Positions 27,356 to 37,183 are shown, counted from the stretch's first letter. The stretch: DNA of 64,000 bases from Arcicella rosea (GCF_040543805.1 NZ_JBEUMS010000007.1:124001-188000), one strand, 5' to 3'. Numbers and translations: made by a program. Notes: a model not told the origin generated them from the sequence alone.

Positions 27356-28237
27356 TCAATCCGCTCTCCAATTTTGTCCCCATTCTGCTTTAGTGCTTCC
27401 AATAGGGATGCGCATTCCAAAATGTTCCAAACAATATTTATATATGCTCTCAATATCAATAGTTTCATTAAATTTTTGCTGAATTTCTCTATTGTATGGT
27501 TCATTTGAATCAAAAGGATTATCATATAATTCTATAAACCGTATCCCATTTTCAAGCAAAATATTCTGCATACCTTCTTCGAATCCTTCTACTTTTTCCC
27601 TTTTTATCATTTCATAAGCTTGTTCCCCAAACCACATTCGCCAACAAGACCTCAGCATCATATTACACACTTGTCGGTTTCTTCCCGGGTTTCCATCAAT
27701 ATTTATTCGCTTTTCACCATCAATACGTAAAACTTTTCTTTTGTCAATTGGTATTTCTTTTTCTAGATAGTTTCTCACAAATGTTTCATTTTGTAAAAAC
27801 TCATCTAAACCCCAAAAAGAGTAAGCACATACAAAACCTTTATGAGTAAAAAAAGGCTCGAATACTGGCAGGTTAAATTTTTCAATACTTCCTCTCCATA
27901 TTATTCGAATTAATCCAGGACTAACAATTGGGACAATATTTGCTATAGTCAATCTATGCTTATTTTCTGTATCATAAAAAAGATGTCCATAATAGAAAAA
28001 TCGTTCTTTTTTCATTTTGGAAAAAAAGGTATTCCCTTTTTCTATTGAAAAATCTTTATATCCTGTCCAACGTTTAAGGATATAACCCATATTTGGATTA
28101 TTGACAAGGTCAATAATTTCAGATACTTCTAGGGTATCTAGTTTAAAACACATCTCAAAGGTAATATCAGGATATTTTTCTGCTAATGCTTGTGTATCAA
28201 GTGGCTTAGGTCTATAAAACCATTCTAGTATTTTCAT
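27356..28237 (-). CDS. Unknown protein
   Basis: 293 residues, soluble, unusually rich in aromatic residues and Arg, with no recognised domain. NIDGNPGRNRQVCNMMLRSC is the most distinctive segment. The upstream gap holds the second 33-bp palindrome. No family assignment is possible by eye. Confidence 0.65.
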   Translation of the reverse strand: MKILEWFYRPKPLDTQALAEKYPDITFEMCFKLDTLEVSEIIDLVNNPNMGYILKRWTGYKDFSIEKGNTFFSKMKKERFFYYGHLFYDTENKHRLTIANIVPIVSPGLIRIIWRGSIEKFNLPVFEPFFTHKGFVCAYSFWGLDEFLQNETFVRNYLEKEIPIDKRKVLRIDGEKRINIDGNPGRNRQVCNMMLRSCWRMWFGEQAYEMIKREKVEGFEEGMQNILLENGIRFIELYDNPFDSNEPYNREIQQKFNETIDIESIYKYCLEHFGMRIPIGSTKAEWGQNWRAD

Positions 28238-28551
28238 GGAGCATTACGTTGTTTCTATTTAGTTTGTGTTGTAGTTATAAACCTATAAGGTTTTAAAAAC
28301 CTTATAGGTTTAATGCCTTTATTAGTGTTCCGCCTTTGTTGGTGTTTTTTCACCAACAAGCTTTGCGTCAGCAACACGCTAATTTCAATTAAGAAAATCA
28401 ATTATAAAAGAAATGATGCGTTGCTGACGCCTGTCTTGTTGGAAATAATTCCAACAAGGGCAAAAACGGTAACTGCAAGAGTTACCGCTACAATGATTTT
28501 AATAAGAATTTATCTTTATGAACAAGAGATTTTTAAGTCAGCTTATCCATT
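28238..28551. repeat. Gap made of palindromic modules
   Basis: Contains in order the 33-bp palindrome (28279-28311), TTGTTGGTG/CACCAACAA (about 28336-28360), a GCGTTGCTGACGC motif, CTTGTTGGAA/TTCCAACAAG (28437-28460) and CGGTAACT/AGTTACCG (28467-28487). Parts recur at 25418-25470, 26457-26488 and 29660-29730. No ORF is supported. Confidence 0.7.
28279..28311. repeat. 33-bp palindrome, copy 2
   Basis: Identical in arms and centre to 25670-25702. Confidence 0.85.
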
Positions 28552-29499
28552 TTAAATAATTTCATTCCTTACTTCAATACCTTTTATGTTTAATTGTTCT
28601 TCTAATTGTAGCCAAGTAGTATCGCTTAATGTGGATGCTTTGTATGAGGTGGATTTAAAGTCTTTAGTGATGATTCTGATAGCGTTAGGGTTTTTTCTGG
28701 CAGTTTCAAAGACTATTTCTTTGATGTCTTTTAAAGCATAAATATTTTGCCAAAACCAGATGTTATGATTTTTGATGACCAAATAATCGTTGGCAATAAT
28801 GATGTAATTCATCATCCAAGAAAAAAATAAAATGCCTGCTATCAGAATAGGTATGACATAAATTATTGAAAGACTATAAGGATTGTTAATTATTGATGGC
28901 ATTGCACAAACAAAATAGGCAATAAAAGACCAAAGTAGAATACCTCTAAAACTTGTAAATTGATTCCCTTTAAAAACTTGCTTTTCAGTCAAGGATAAAT
29001 CAATAGATTCATACTGATTTACTTCAAATGCTTGGTAGGCTTGTTGTTGTTCCACTACTTGATAAAGGAAAGATTTTATTTCCCATAAATTCTCATACAA
29101 ATCATCATAAAGTACTTTTTCTGTACCGTTTTTAAACTGAATAATCATCCCTTCTAATTCATTTCTATAAGTTTTACTAAAAGGTATTTTTGTGGAGAAA
29201 GTAATGTATGTAATGTCTTTGATAAGGAATGATTCACTATCGCCAAAAGTAATAGTATCATTTTTGATAGTAACCAAAGGCGTTTTTTTGAAATAAGTAA
29301 ATGTATCATAAAGTGAGTAGGTAACCACGCCTAATCCAAATAGGAAGAATATCCCATCACCCACTTCCAGTTCATCATCTGCTAGTTTATCAATTGTGGA
29401 TAGTAAGATTGTTGAACCATAGAAAAGAAAGAAAGCACAGGTTATCGTAAGGATGATGTAAAATCTATACAGATGTCTTTGTGTCGAAATTGTTGTCAT
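28552..29499 (-). CDS. Membrane protein of unknown function
   Basis: 315 residues with two predicted pairs of membrane helices: one near the N-terminus (around ILTITCAFFLFYGSTILL and FFLFGLGVVTYSLY) and one past the middle (GILLWSFIAYFVCAMPS and IYVIPILIAGILFFSW). Between and after them lie soluble beta-rich segments that resemble bacterial PH-like (YdbT-type) domains; this resemblance is weak. No operon partner. Confidence 0.7.
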   Translation of the reverse strand: MTTISTQRHLYRFYIILTITCAFFLFYGSTILLSTIDKLADDELEVGDGIFFLFGLGVVTYSLYDTFTYFKKTPLVTIKNDTITFGDSESFLIKDITYITFSTKIPFSKTYRNELEGMIIQFKNGTEKVLYDDLYENLWEIKSFLYQVVEQQQAYQAFEVNQYESIDLSLTEKQVFKGNQFTSFRGILLWSFIAYFVCAMPSIINNPYSLSIIYVIPILIAGILFFSWMMNYIIIANDYLVIKNHNIWFWQNIYALKDIKEIVFETARKNPNAIRIITKDFKSTSYKASTLSDTTWLQLEEQLNIKGIEVRNEII

Positions 29500-29741
29500 T
29501 GTTTTGTGCAGTTTATTGATTTGTATGTAATTGATAAAGATAATTATTTGGCTTTAATTTCTTTATCGTTTTACATATTTTAGAAGTAGTTAGTTTGTTG
29601 TAGAGGCAAAATCTGTAGAGGTAATCCCTTGCGGTTGCCTTTATTGGTTGGAATAGAAAACGGTAATTGCAAGAGTTACTGCTACAATGATTTTATTAAA
29701 CATTCCGCCTTTGTTAAAGATAATCAACAAGCCTAAAAAGC

Positions 29742-29791
29742 AAACAACCTCTATACAATACGATGGCGGTCGTAAATGTATGAGGTTGTTT
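29742..29791. other. Long hairpin of unknown role
   Basis: AAACAACCTC-ATACA pairs with TGTAT-GAGGTTGTTT around a loop of about 19 bases. A T-rich run follows on both strands, so it could terminate transcription from either side, but no gene abuts it. Confidence 0.55.
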
Positions 29792-30170
29792 TATTAAGAG
29801 ATAGTGGTTATTTCATTAGTGGCGGATTTAATCTTATGTTTAACAAGTAATGAGTAATACTTGGCGGTAATAAATATTACTTGAAATGTTCATGACCTTG
29901 ATTATTAATGCTTTATTAAATTTCTTATTCAAAATTATAACTTTTGTTAAGGCTAGTGAATGACTATCAACATATTGTTTCATGAGTGTTATTGCCCAAT
30001 AAAATGACAAATATCATTTATTAAAATGATGCAAAAAGAATATGTTTTAGCGTAACTTAATAGATTTTAATCTACTGAAAGTCAAAACTTTGAAAGATAT
30101 GAAAGAGTGCTTTGGCTTTGTTCTTATAAATCGTTGTCTTATCTACTTAAAAAACTGCTTTTTGTCAGTT

Positions 30171-30203
30171 TTTGAGGCTTTAAAATGCAAATGCTTAATT
30201 TTG
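30171..30203 (+). promoter_or_regulatory. Promoter of the PAS-domain gene
   Basis: TTTG (30171-30174), 21 bp, then TAATTTTG (30196-30203): a good match to the Bacteroidota promoter. Confidence 0.5.
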
Positions 30204-30236
30204 CTCTTTGAATCTATTAAAAAGTGATACACATTT

Positions 30237-30887
30237 ATGGCAGAGAACTATACTTTTAAAGATAAGTCGAAACTGGAGTTATTAAGGTTTCTGGAGGCTT
30301 ATCAAATGGCGATTGACGAAAGTATCATTTGTTCTGTTACTGACACAAAGGGAGTAATTGTTTATGTCAACAAGAAATTTTGTGAGGTTAGTAAATATCA
30401 AGAGGAGGAATTGATAGGTAAAAATCATAGAATTTTAAATGCTAATTATCATGCTGGAACATTTTTTAGAGAAATGTGGCAAACGATTTCAGCAGGAGAA
30501 ATGTGGCGAAACGAAGTGAAAAGTATTGCAAAAGATGGTACTTATTTCTGGCAGGATAGTATCATTCTTCCAGTTTTTGATGAAAATCGTAATATCATTC
30601 AATATTTTTCTATCAGAATTCCTATTGATGATCGTAAAAAGGCTGAGGAGGAAAGAGAACAGCGTATTAAGGATTTAGAAGGGCTTTTATTTAAGATTTC
30701 GCATGAGGTGCGTCATCCTGTTACTTTGATGTTGGGAATTTGTAATTTGTTTGATGATGTTTCTCTTTCGCAAGAAGAGCTTGCTACTTTTATCAATGGC
30801 ATCAAACATGCTGCGGAAAGATTAGATATTTATACCAGAGAAATTACTGAAGTACTTAGTAAGCTTAGGGATAAGGAAGATGCTTAG
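30237..30887 (+). CDS. PAS sensor protein with a histidine-kinase dimerization helix but no ATPase domain
   Basis: 216 residues, cytosolic. A PAS domain spans about 20-130 (VTDTKGVIVYVNKKFCEVS, GKNHRILNA, RNEVKSIAKDGTYFWQD) with a PAC tail. A helical segment follows with the H-box FKISHEVRHPVTLMLG, where H156 matches the phospho-acceptor of HisKA kinases. The frame stops soon after, and there is no HATPase_c domain or downstream kinase or receiver gene. It may be phosphorylated by another kinase, act as a dimeric PAS sensor, or be a trimmed kinase. Confidence 0.85.
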   Translation: MAENYTFKDKSKLELLRFLEAYQMAIDESIICSVTDTKGVIVYVNKKFCEVSKYQEEELIGKNHRILNANYHAGTFFREMWQTISAGEMWRNEVKSIAKDGTYFWQDSIILPVFDENRNIIQYFSIRIPIDDRKKAEEEREQRIKDLEGLLFKISHEVRHPVTLMLGICNLFDDVSLSQEELATFINGIKHAAERLDIYTREITEVLSKLRDKEDA

Positions 30888-30945
30888 GAGTTTTTTTGAG
30901 TTTATGAGTTTAGGGTTTATGAGAATAATGTTACAATGATAAAAT

Positions 30946-30977
30946 CGCCGTTGTTCGTGAGACACGAACAACGGCGG
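30946..30977. other. Strong GC-rich hairpin
   Basis: GCCGTTGTTCGTG pairs perfectly with CACGAACAACGGC around AGA. On the minus strand it is followed by ATTTTAT, so it could weakly terminate the GH2 gene. It may also be one of the dispersed palindromes of this genome. Confidence 0.6.
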
Positions 30978-31041
30978 AAGAATACTTAACATCAAACAAA
31001 AAACTCTTCTCATCAACATTAAACTCATCAACTCATAGACT

Positions 31042-33690
31042 TTAATTAACGTTAAAATACTTCAAAGCGTAATTCCAGCCTTCAATTGATACTTGTGATT
31101 TTGTTTGTAAAGGAACGTTGTCGATGATAATAGTTTTCTCTGCACCCGGAGCGATAGAAACATAATTATCATTATAAAATACTGGTAAGATTCTCTCTTT
31201 GCTAGTGGCATCTACTAAAGATACTCTATTAAAGAAAGCGATTGGATTATTTGCTGGGTTTGTTAATGTGACTTGTACTTTGCCCGATGCAATACTTTTT
31301 ACTGAAACTTTTAAATTTTCAGCAGCTTTCATTTTTTGTAAACCAGTATATTCTCCTTTTGCATTCGGATACCAATACATATTATCACTTACGATTTGTT
31401 TGTTTTCATCTAATAATTGTAAAGACAAAAACGAACCATCTTCTGCACCGATTTCATCTAAAATCTTTTTCACCGAAAGAATCTTTTTCACAGAACTTGC
31501 TTCGATATAAGTAAATACTTGGGTAATTTCTTTAACAGTACCGTCTATCTTATACGCTTTGGCAACCAACATCAAATTTCTACGAGCTTTGAAATCATTG
31601 TTTACCATCATTAACATACCATCTACAGGATTTGCCATGATGTGTACCAATTCGCTTCCATTTCTTAAACCATACAAACAAGCGTTAGGGTCTAAATAGT
31701 AATCATACATTTGTCCACGCATGGCAGTCCAAGGATTTTGTGTTTTCCAGATGATTACGCCTGTGTACCAATCCCAAATATGTGAAGAGAAACCTTCAAT
31801 CAAGCCACGATATTGATCATAATTTACTAATTGTGCTTTCAAACCAAAATCTTTGATGTCTTTAGGTTTTCCATAAGGATTAATAAATTCATTATAACCA
31901 ACGCCTGTATAAGTATGATATGTCCAAACAGAATCAGGCTTTTGGTTAGCATCATGGTATGGAACAACAAGGTTTTCTTTAGGAATGAAGCGTTTCAAAG
32001 ATTCATAATCACCCGTACCTACTGAACCAACTTCTGAATTGAAAGGGAAAGTACGTTGATTCCAGAAAACATCTAATGGTTGAATGCCATAAGGACCGTC
32101 GCCATTACCACCTAATGAATTAAATGACATTTCATCAGAATTGGAATAATCAATAAACCAACGAGTACCATCTAATTTAGGCAAAATCTCATCTCTTAAA
32201 GGAACAAGGATGTCTTCTGGAGGGGTAATCTCATTTCCGCCACACCATATTGCTAAAGAAGCGTGATTTCTCACCATTTTAATCATGTCGGCAGCAGATT
32301 CTAAGAATAATTGATGATTATCAGGATAATTTCTTCTAGTCCATTGGTCTTCTTTCTTCATTGGGTCAACCCAGCGACCATTACAATCGCCTGACATCCA
32401 GAAATCTTGGAAAACCAACATCCCATATTTATCACAAGCTGCATAAAACTCAGGACGTTCTACTAAAGCACCGCCCCAAATACGAATAAGATTTAAGTTC
32501 ATATCACGATGAAAACGAATTTCTGCATCATAACGCTCGTCAGTAAAACGTAACATCGCATCAGAGATAATCCAATTACCACCTTTGATAAATACTTTTT
32601 GTCCGTTTACATAAACCTGACGGCTAGCTGTATGTGCATTCCAATCTGTTTGGATTTCACGGACACCAACTTTTACAGCTTCTTGGTCGGATACTTTATC
32701 ATTGACGATAAATTCAAATTTAGTATCATACAATTCTTGTTTTCCATAACCAGCAGGCCACCATAAACGAGGATTCTTTAAAGATAAATCAGCTAAAGAA
32801 ACAGTAGTTGTGCTATTCGGAGGAAGGATTACTTTTTTCGCTACCTTCATTCCATCCATTGTATAAACTAAAGTACCTTCCACTTTTTGGCTAGAAGGAT
32901 TCTCTAAATCGGCAGAAGCTTTGATAATTGCAGGTTTTTGAATCGCATCAGGCATTCTTTTTTCAGGAACTAGCGTAATGATATGCGGGTCTTTTAGATT
33001 TACTTTTCCTGTTTTTTCAATATAAACTTTATCCCAGATACCTGTATTTCTATCACGGATTGGGCGAATCCAGTCCCAACCAGCAGTATATTGTAGTGAA
33101 ACGTTTTTAGCTATAGTTCCATCACCGCCTTGTCCACCATTTGCATTTCCGACAGTATAAGGAGGATAGACAATCACCGCTAAACGATTGTTACCATCTT
33201 TTGCCAAGAATTTAGTGATGTTGAAAGACTGACGTAAAAACATTCCTTCAAATACTTTCTGGTTTACTTTTTTACCATTCAAGAAAACATCACAGCTATA
33301 ATTGATACCTCTGAATTTTAACCAAACTTCTGAACCATCAGCAGGAATACTTTCTTTAAAATCTTTGGCAAACCAATAAGTATAATACTCTCTGCCAGTA
33401 TTATAAATATCTGGAATTTTCTCATTGTTCATGCCATAAAAAGGGTCTGGCACTTCTTTATTAGCCAACATACTTGTAAGCACCGTACCCGGAACAACGG
33501 CGGTTTTCCAATTATGAAGCGAAAAGCTAGGGGAGGAGATGAGTTCGCCACTTTCTTTGGTGCTTTTAATGGGATTACATTTCCAAGCACTATTCAGTTC
33601 ATACTGATTTTGTGCTTGGATTTGTTGTACAAACAATAGCATCAGAATAAGATGAAATTGCTTGAGATTTAGTTTTAAAAAATTGGACAT
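31042..33690 (-). CDS. Glycoside hydrolase family 2 (exo-beta-glucosaminidase/beta-mannosidase-like)
   Basis: 882 residues with a signal peptide (LILMLLFVQQIQAQ). A jelly-roll sugar-binding domain, an Ig-like domain and a TIM barrel follow. The acid/base motif is seen as SLAIWCGGNE and the nucleophile region as NSEVGSVG. Overall it is closest to the exo-beta-D-glucosaminidase and endo-beta-mannosidase branch of GH2, not beta-galactosidase. The protein is periplasmic or secreted. It is not part of a SusC/SusD locus here. Confidence 0.88.
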   Translation of the reverse strand: MSNFLKLNLKQFHLILMLLFVQQIQAQNQYELNSAWKCNPIKSTKESGELISSPSFSLHNWKTAVVPGTVLTSMLANKEVPDPFYGMNNEKIPDIYNTGREYYTYWFAKDFKESIPADGSEVWLKFRGINYSCDVFLNGKKVNQKVFEGMFLRQSFNITKFLAKDGNNRLAVIVYPPYTVGNANGGQGGDGTIAKNVSLQYTAGWDWIRPIRDRNTGIWDKVYIEKTGKVNLKDPHIITLVPEKRMPDAIQKPAIIKASADLENPSSQKVEGTLVYTMDGMKVAKKVILPPNSTTTVSLADLSLKNPRLWWPAGYGKQELYDTKFEFIVNDKVSDQEAVKVGVREIQTDWNAHTASRQVYVNGQKVFIKGGNWIISDAMLRFTDERYDAEIRFHRDMNLNLIRIWGGALVERPEFYAACDKYGMLVFQDFWMSGDCNGRWVDPMKKEDQWTRRNYPDNHQLFLESAADMIKMVRNHASLAIWCGGNEITPPEDILVPLRDEILPKLDGTRWFIDYSNSDEMSFNSLGGNGDGPYGIQPLDVFWNQRTFPFNSEVGSVGTGDYESLKRFIPKENLVVPYHDANQKPDSVWTYHTYTGVGYNEFINPYGKPKDIKDFGLKAQLVNYDQYRGLIEGFSSHIWDWYTGVIIWKTQNPWTAMRGQMYDYYLDPNACLYGLRNGSELVHIMANPVDGMLMMVNNDFKARRNLMLVAKAYKIDGTVKEITQVFTYIEASSVKKILSVKKILDEIGAEDGSFLSLQLLDENKQIVSDNMYWYPNAKGEYTGLQKMKAAENLKVSVKSIASGKVQVTLTNPANNPIAFFNRVSLVDATSKERILPVFYNDNYVSIAPGAEKTIIIDNVPLQTKSQVSIEGWNYALKYFNVN

Positions 33691-34122
33691 AGTAAGATTG
33701 AAAATTATTAATATTTTTAGAAGTACTCAGTTGCCTGACGTTCACAAGGAAAGCCAAGCCTTCTTCATTGCTGATGAATGATGTGCTAAATTTAATACAT
33801 AATATTTGGGATTATTGTACTTCTTTGTATGATTTGATTCAAAAATAAGCAAGAATACTTAATTTTTATTTTGTAATCGGCAATATATGTAAAATATTAA
33901 AATATTTTTTAATGATTGAGAGAAGCTATGAAATTGGAGTATTGATGTTGAATAATTGTAAAATATTGAGAATAAAGGTTTATTGTGTTTTCTGCCTTTT
34001 TCAATGCGTTTAACGTCATTCAGCGAATTAATTTTATTCCTGCTATTAAATCCATTATTTTTCTCTCTTTAATATTCTTAATGTTTTCCATTAATTTCAC
34101 GTTGAACTATAAAATTTCTCAG

Positions 34123-36615
34123 ATGAATATCAAATCGAACAAAACCATTTTTCTATTCTTAATACTGCTTGGTTCATTGTTCAACATTACTGCTCAACCC
34201 ATTAAACCAATGCCCGCTGGCGAGCTTTTGTTGAACCTTAAAAAATTGAATGTACTTGGTACAGCCATGTACATAGCTGCTCACCCAGACGATGAAAATA
34301 CTGTAATGCTTTCGTGGCTTGCCAAAGAACGTAAAGTAAGAACAGCGTATTTATCAATTACCCGTGGAGACGGCGGTCAGAATTTAATTGGTTCAGAATT
34401 AGGCGATTTATTAGGCTTGATTCGTACCCAAGAATTATTGGCGGCTCGTGCGATTGATGGTCCAGAACAATATTTTACTCGTGCCAACGACTTTGGTTTT
34501 TCTAAAAACACTGAAGAAACACTTCAGATTTGGGGGAAAGATGCGGTTTTAGCAGATGTGGTATGGAGAATCAGAAATCTTCGTCCAGATGTAATCATTT
34601 GTCGTTTTCCGCCTGACGCTCGTGCTGGTCATGGAAATCACTCTGCTTCGGCAGCTTTGGCAGAAGAGGCTTTTAAAATTTCAGGCGACCCCACAAAGTT
34701 TCCAGAACAATTGAAATATGTAAAACCTTGGCAAGCAAAAAGAGTGGTTTGGAATACTTTCAATTTCGGAGCAGTATCACAAAAGCCAGCAGAAGGTACT
34801 TTTATTCAAGTGGAAATTGGCGGATATAATCCTTTGTTGGGAAAAGCTTATTCTGAAATTGCGGCAGAAAGTAGATCACAGCATAAATCTCAAGGTTTTG
34901 GTGTTCCTCGTACTCGTGGTTTACGTCCAGAATATTTTGTCCATAAATTCGGTGAACTTGCTCAAAAAGATGTTTTTGATGGTGTTGATTTAAGTTGGAG
35001 CAGAGTAAAAGGTGGAAAAGAAGTAGAATCTTGGATTAACCTTGCGATTAATAGTTTTAATCCAGAAAATCCTTCAACGATTGTTCCGTCTTTATTAGAA
35101 GCTTATAAAACACTTGATAAAATTGGCGATGAGTATTGGAAAACACAGAAGAAAAAAGAAATTGAAAACCTGATTATTGCTTGTACTGGTTTATATTTTG
35201 AAGCGAATCCTAATGAATATTCAGCTTCTTCTGGAGAGAAAATCAATATTCTTGCTACAGCAGTAAAACGTTCTGATTTTGGCGTAAACTTACAGAAAAT
35301 CAAATTAATTGGTTTGGGAAAAGACAGTACTTTCAATGTTAGTTTAGCCAATAATGAATTGCAACGCATTAATTTCTCAGTTGAGATTCCGAAAAATCAG
35401 CCATTGACACAACCTTTTTGGTTGGCTGAAAAGAAAATGGGAAAAGGAATGTATCGTGTAGATGACCAAACTTTGATTGGTTTACCAGAAAAACCAGCAG
35501 ATTTACAAGCAGAATTTACTTTCGTGATTGATAATCAGTCTTTCACTTTTAGCACGCCAGTTATCTATAAATATACGGATGAAACTCGTGGAGAACTTTA
35601 TCGCACCTTTGAAATTCGTCCAGAAGTAACTGCGAATATTTCAGATAAAGTATATGTTTTTGCCAATGAACAAGCCAAAGAAGTAGAAGTAACTTTAAAA
35701 TCTGGAAAGAGTAAAACTTCTGGTTCGGTAAGTTTAGATTTACCAACAGGTTGGAAAGCAAATCCTGCAAGTATAGATTTTTATTTAGCAAATAAATACC
35801 AAGAATTGAAATTGGTCTTTAAAGTTACTCCTTCAAGCACAACCCCAGAAGGAACAGTAAAAGCCATTGTAAAAACAGCCAATGGGACTTATGACAGAGG
35901 GATTTTAACCGTTGCTTATGACCATATTCCTCCGCAAACACTTTTCCCAGTAGCAGAAGCTAAAGTGGTGAAACTAGATATTAAAACGAAAGGCAAAAAT
36001 ATTGGTTACATCGTAGGAGCAGGCGATGATGTTCCAATGGCTTTGCGCCAGATTGGCTATAATGTGACGATTTTAACGGAGAAAGAATTAAACGAAGATT
36101 TATCGAAGTTTGATGCCATCGTTGTTGGTGTAAGAGCTTACAATACCGAAGAACGTATTACTTATTATCAGAAGAAATTGATGGACTACGTTGAAAAAGG
36201 TGGAAACATGGTTGTTCAATATCAAGTAAATAGCAATTTGCAAAAACTAGAGATGGGTATTGGTCCTTATCCTTTTAAATTATCAAGAGATAGAGTAACG
36301 GTTGAAGAAGCAGAAGTTCGTTTTTTGAAACCAGAAAGTATTTTATTGAATAGTCCGAATAAGATTACTTCAAAAGATTTTGATGGTTGGATTCAAGAAA
36401 GAGGTTTGTATTTCTCGAACGAATGGGATGGGAAATATGATGCTATTCTGTCATCAAACGACCCGAATGAAGCACCAGCGAATGGCGGTTTATTATATGC
36501 TAAATACGGAAAGGGAAATTATATTTTTACAGGATATGCTTTCTTCCGTCAATTGCCAGCGGGTGTATCGGGTGCATACAGATTATTTGCTAATCTTATT
36601 TCAGCAGGAAAATAA
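34123..36615 (+). CDS. PIG-L (LmbE) family deacetylase with C-terminal amidotransferase-like domain
   Basis: 830 residues from the ATG at 34123, which begins a signal peptide ending in NITAQ; an upstream ATG at 33985 would add 46 hydrophobic residues. The N-terminal third is a zinc-dependent PIG-L deacetylase: AHPDDE and HGNH hold the metal ligands, and RGDGGQNLIG is characteristic. The middle is beta-rich. The last 200 residues (NIGYIVGAGDDVPMALRQIG to GGNMVVQYQ) look like a ThuA/class I amidotransferase-like fold. It probably deacetylates an N-acetyl sugar in the periplasm. Confidence 0.87.
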   Translation: MNIKSNKTIFLFLILLGSLFNITAQPIKPMPAGELLLNLKKLNVLGTAMYIAAHPDDENTVMLSWLAKERKVRTAYLSITRGDGGQNLIGSELGDLLGLIRTQELLAARAIDGPEQYFTRANDFGFSKNTEETLQIWGKDAVLADVVWRIRNLRPDVIICRFPPDARAGHGNHSASAALAEEAFKISGDPTKFPEQLKYVKPWQAKRVVWNTFNFGAVSQKPAEGTFIQVEIGGYNPLLGKAYSEIAAESRSQHKSQGFGVPRTRGLRPEYFVHKFGELAQKDVFDGVDLSWSRVKGGKEVESWINLAINSFNPENPSTIVPSLLEAYKTLDKIGDEYWKTQKKKEIENLIIACTGLYFEANPNEYSASSGEKINILATAVKRSDFGVNLQKIKLIGLGKDSTFNVSLANNELQRINFSVEIPKNQPLTQPFWLAEKKMGKGMYRVDDQTLIGLPEKPADLQAEFTFVIDNQSFTFSTPVIYKYTDETRGELYRTFEIRPEVTANISDKVYVFANEQAKEVEVTLKSGKSKTSGSVSLDLPTGWKANPASIDFYLANKYQELKLVFKVTPSSTTPEGTVKAIVKTANGTYDRGILTVAYDHIPPQTLFPVAEAKVVKLDIKTKGKNIGYIVGAGDDVPMALRQIGYNVTILTEKELNEDLSKFDAIVVGVRAYNTEERITYYQKKLMDYVEKGGNMVVQYQVNSNLQKLEMGIGPYPFKLSRDRVTVEEAEVRFLKPESILLNSPNKITSKDFDGWIQERGLYFSNEWDGKYDAILSSNDPNEAPANGGLLYAKYGKGNYIFTGYAFFRQLPAGVSGAYRLFANLISAGK

Positions 36616-36698
36616 TTGTTGAAACGCAACCAAAGTAGAGAAAGAGCCGTAAGTGTGTGTAAGGCGCAAGTCTTACATTCACTTAAACAAAAAATATT

Positions 36699-37133
36699 AT
36701 GAAAAAAACGCTCTTTACGCTCTTAATCTCTGCTTTGTTATTCGCTACTTCTTGTAAAAAAGATGAAGAAGTAGTTTCTCCAGAAGTAAAATTCAATGTT
36801 AGCCTCAATGGCTCATTAGAAGTACCCACCAATACTTCTACAGCTACAGGTTCGTTTGTTGGTACTTATAATAAGACTACGAAAGTTATTTCTTACACCA
36901 TCAACTACAATGGAATTACGCCAACAGCTTGGCATATTCATAAAGGAGCGGTTGGTGTAAATGGTGCAGTAATCTTTCCTTTGGGAACAACATTCAATAC
37001 TGCTTTTAGTAGTACAACAGCTGCATTAACAGCAGAACAAGAAACAGATTTAATGGCTGGAAATTACTATGTTAATATCCACAGTGCTTCAAAACCAGGA
37101 GGCGAAATTCGTGGACAGTTGATTTTGCAATAG
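36699..37133 (+). CDS. CHRD domain lipoprotein
   Basis: 144 residues. The lipoprotein signal has lipobox FATSC. The rest is one CHRD domain: GSLEVPTNTSTATGSF, WHIHKGAVGVNGAVIFPLG and the closing NIHSASKPGGEIRGQL. CHRD domains are known from chordin and many bacterial envelope proteins; the ligand is unknown. Its TAG stop is overlapped by a heptamer repeat. Confidence 0.9.
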   Translation: MKKTLFTLLISALLFATSCKKDEEVVSPEVKFNVSLNGSLEVPTNTSTATGSFVGTYNKTTKVISYTINYNGITPTAWHIHKGAVGVNGAVIFPLGTTFNTAFSSTTAALTAEQETDLMAGNYYVNIHSASKPGGEIRGQLILQ

Positions 37134-37161
37134 CTTTTAGCTGTGAGTTGTAAGCAATGAG
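37132..37161. repeat. Heptamer-phased AGCT satellite at the CHRD stop codon
   Basis: AGCTTTT, AGCTGTG, AGTTGTA, AGCAATG in 7-base phase. The first unit includes the last bases of the TAG stop. Confidence 0.6.
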
Positions 37162-37183
37162 ATTTAATAATCTTTATACTAAT

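Larger units (their letters stand above)
29500..30236. other. 737-base gap with recycled repeat modules
   Basis: 29660-29698 repeats GCAAGAGTTACTGCTACAAT (seen at 28475), and 29703-29731 repeats the CCGCCTTTGTT...CAACAAGCC module. A hairpin lies at 29742-29791. From 29800 to 30165 I see only AT-rich sequence. The promoter of the PAS gene is at the right end. Confidence 0.55.

Noticed and set aside
30946..30977. Standard Rho-independent terminator for the PAS gene
   Set aside because: The hairpin is strong, but no T run follows it on the plus strand; it is listed as a hairpin of uncertain role.
33985..34122. 46-residue N-terminal extension of the PIG-L protein
   Set aside because: The downstream ATG at 34123 begins a normal signal peptide; the extension would place a second hydrophobic segment before it.
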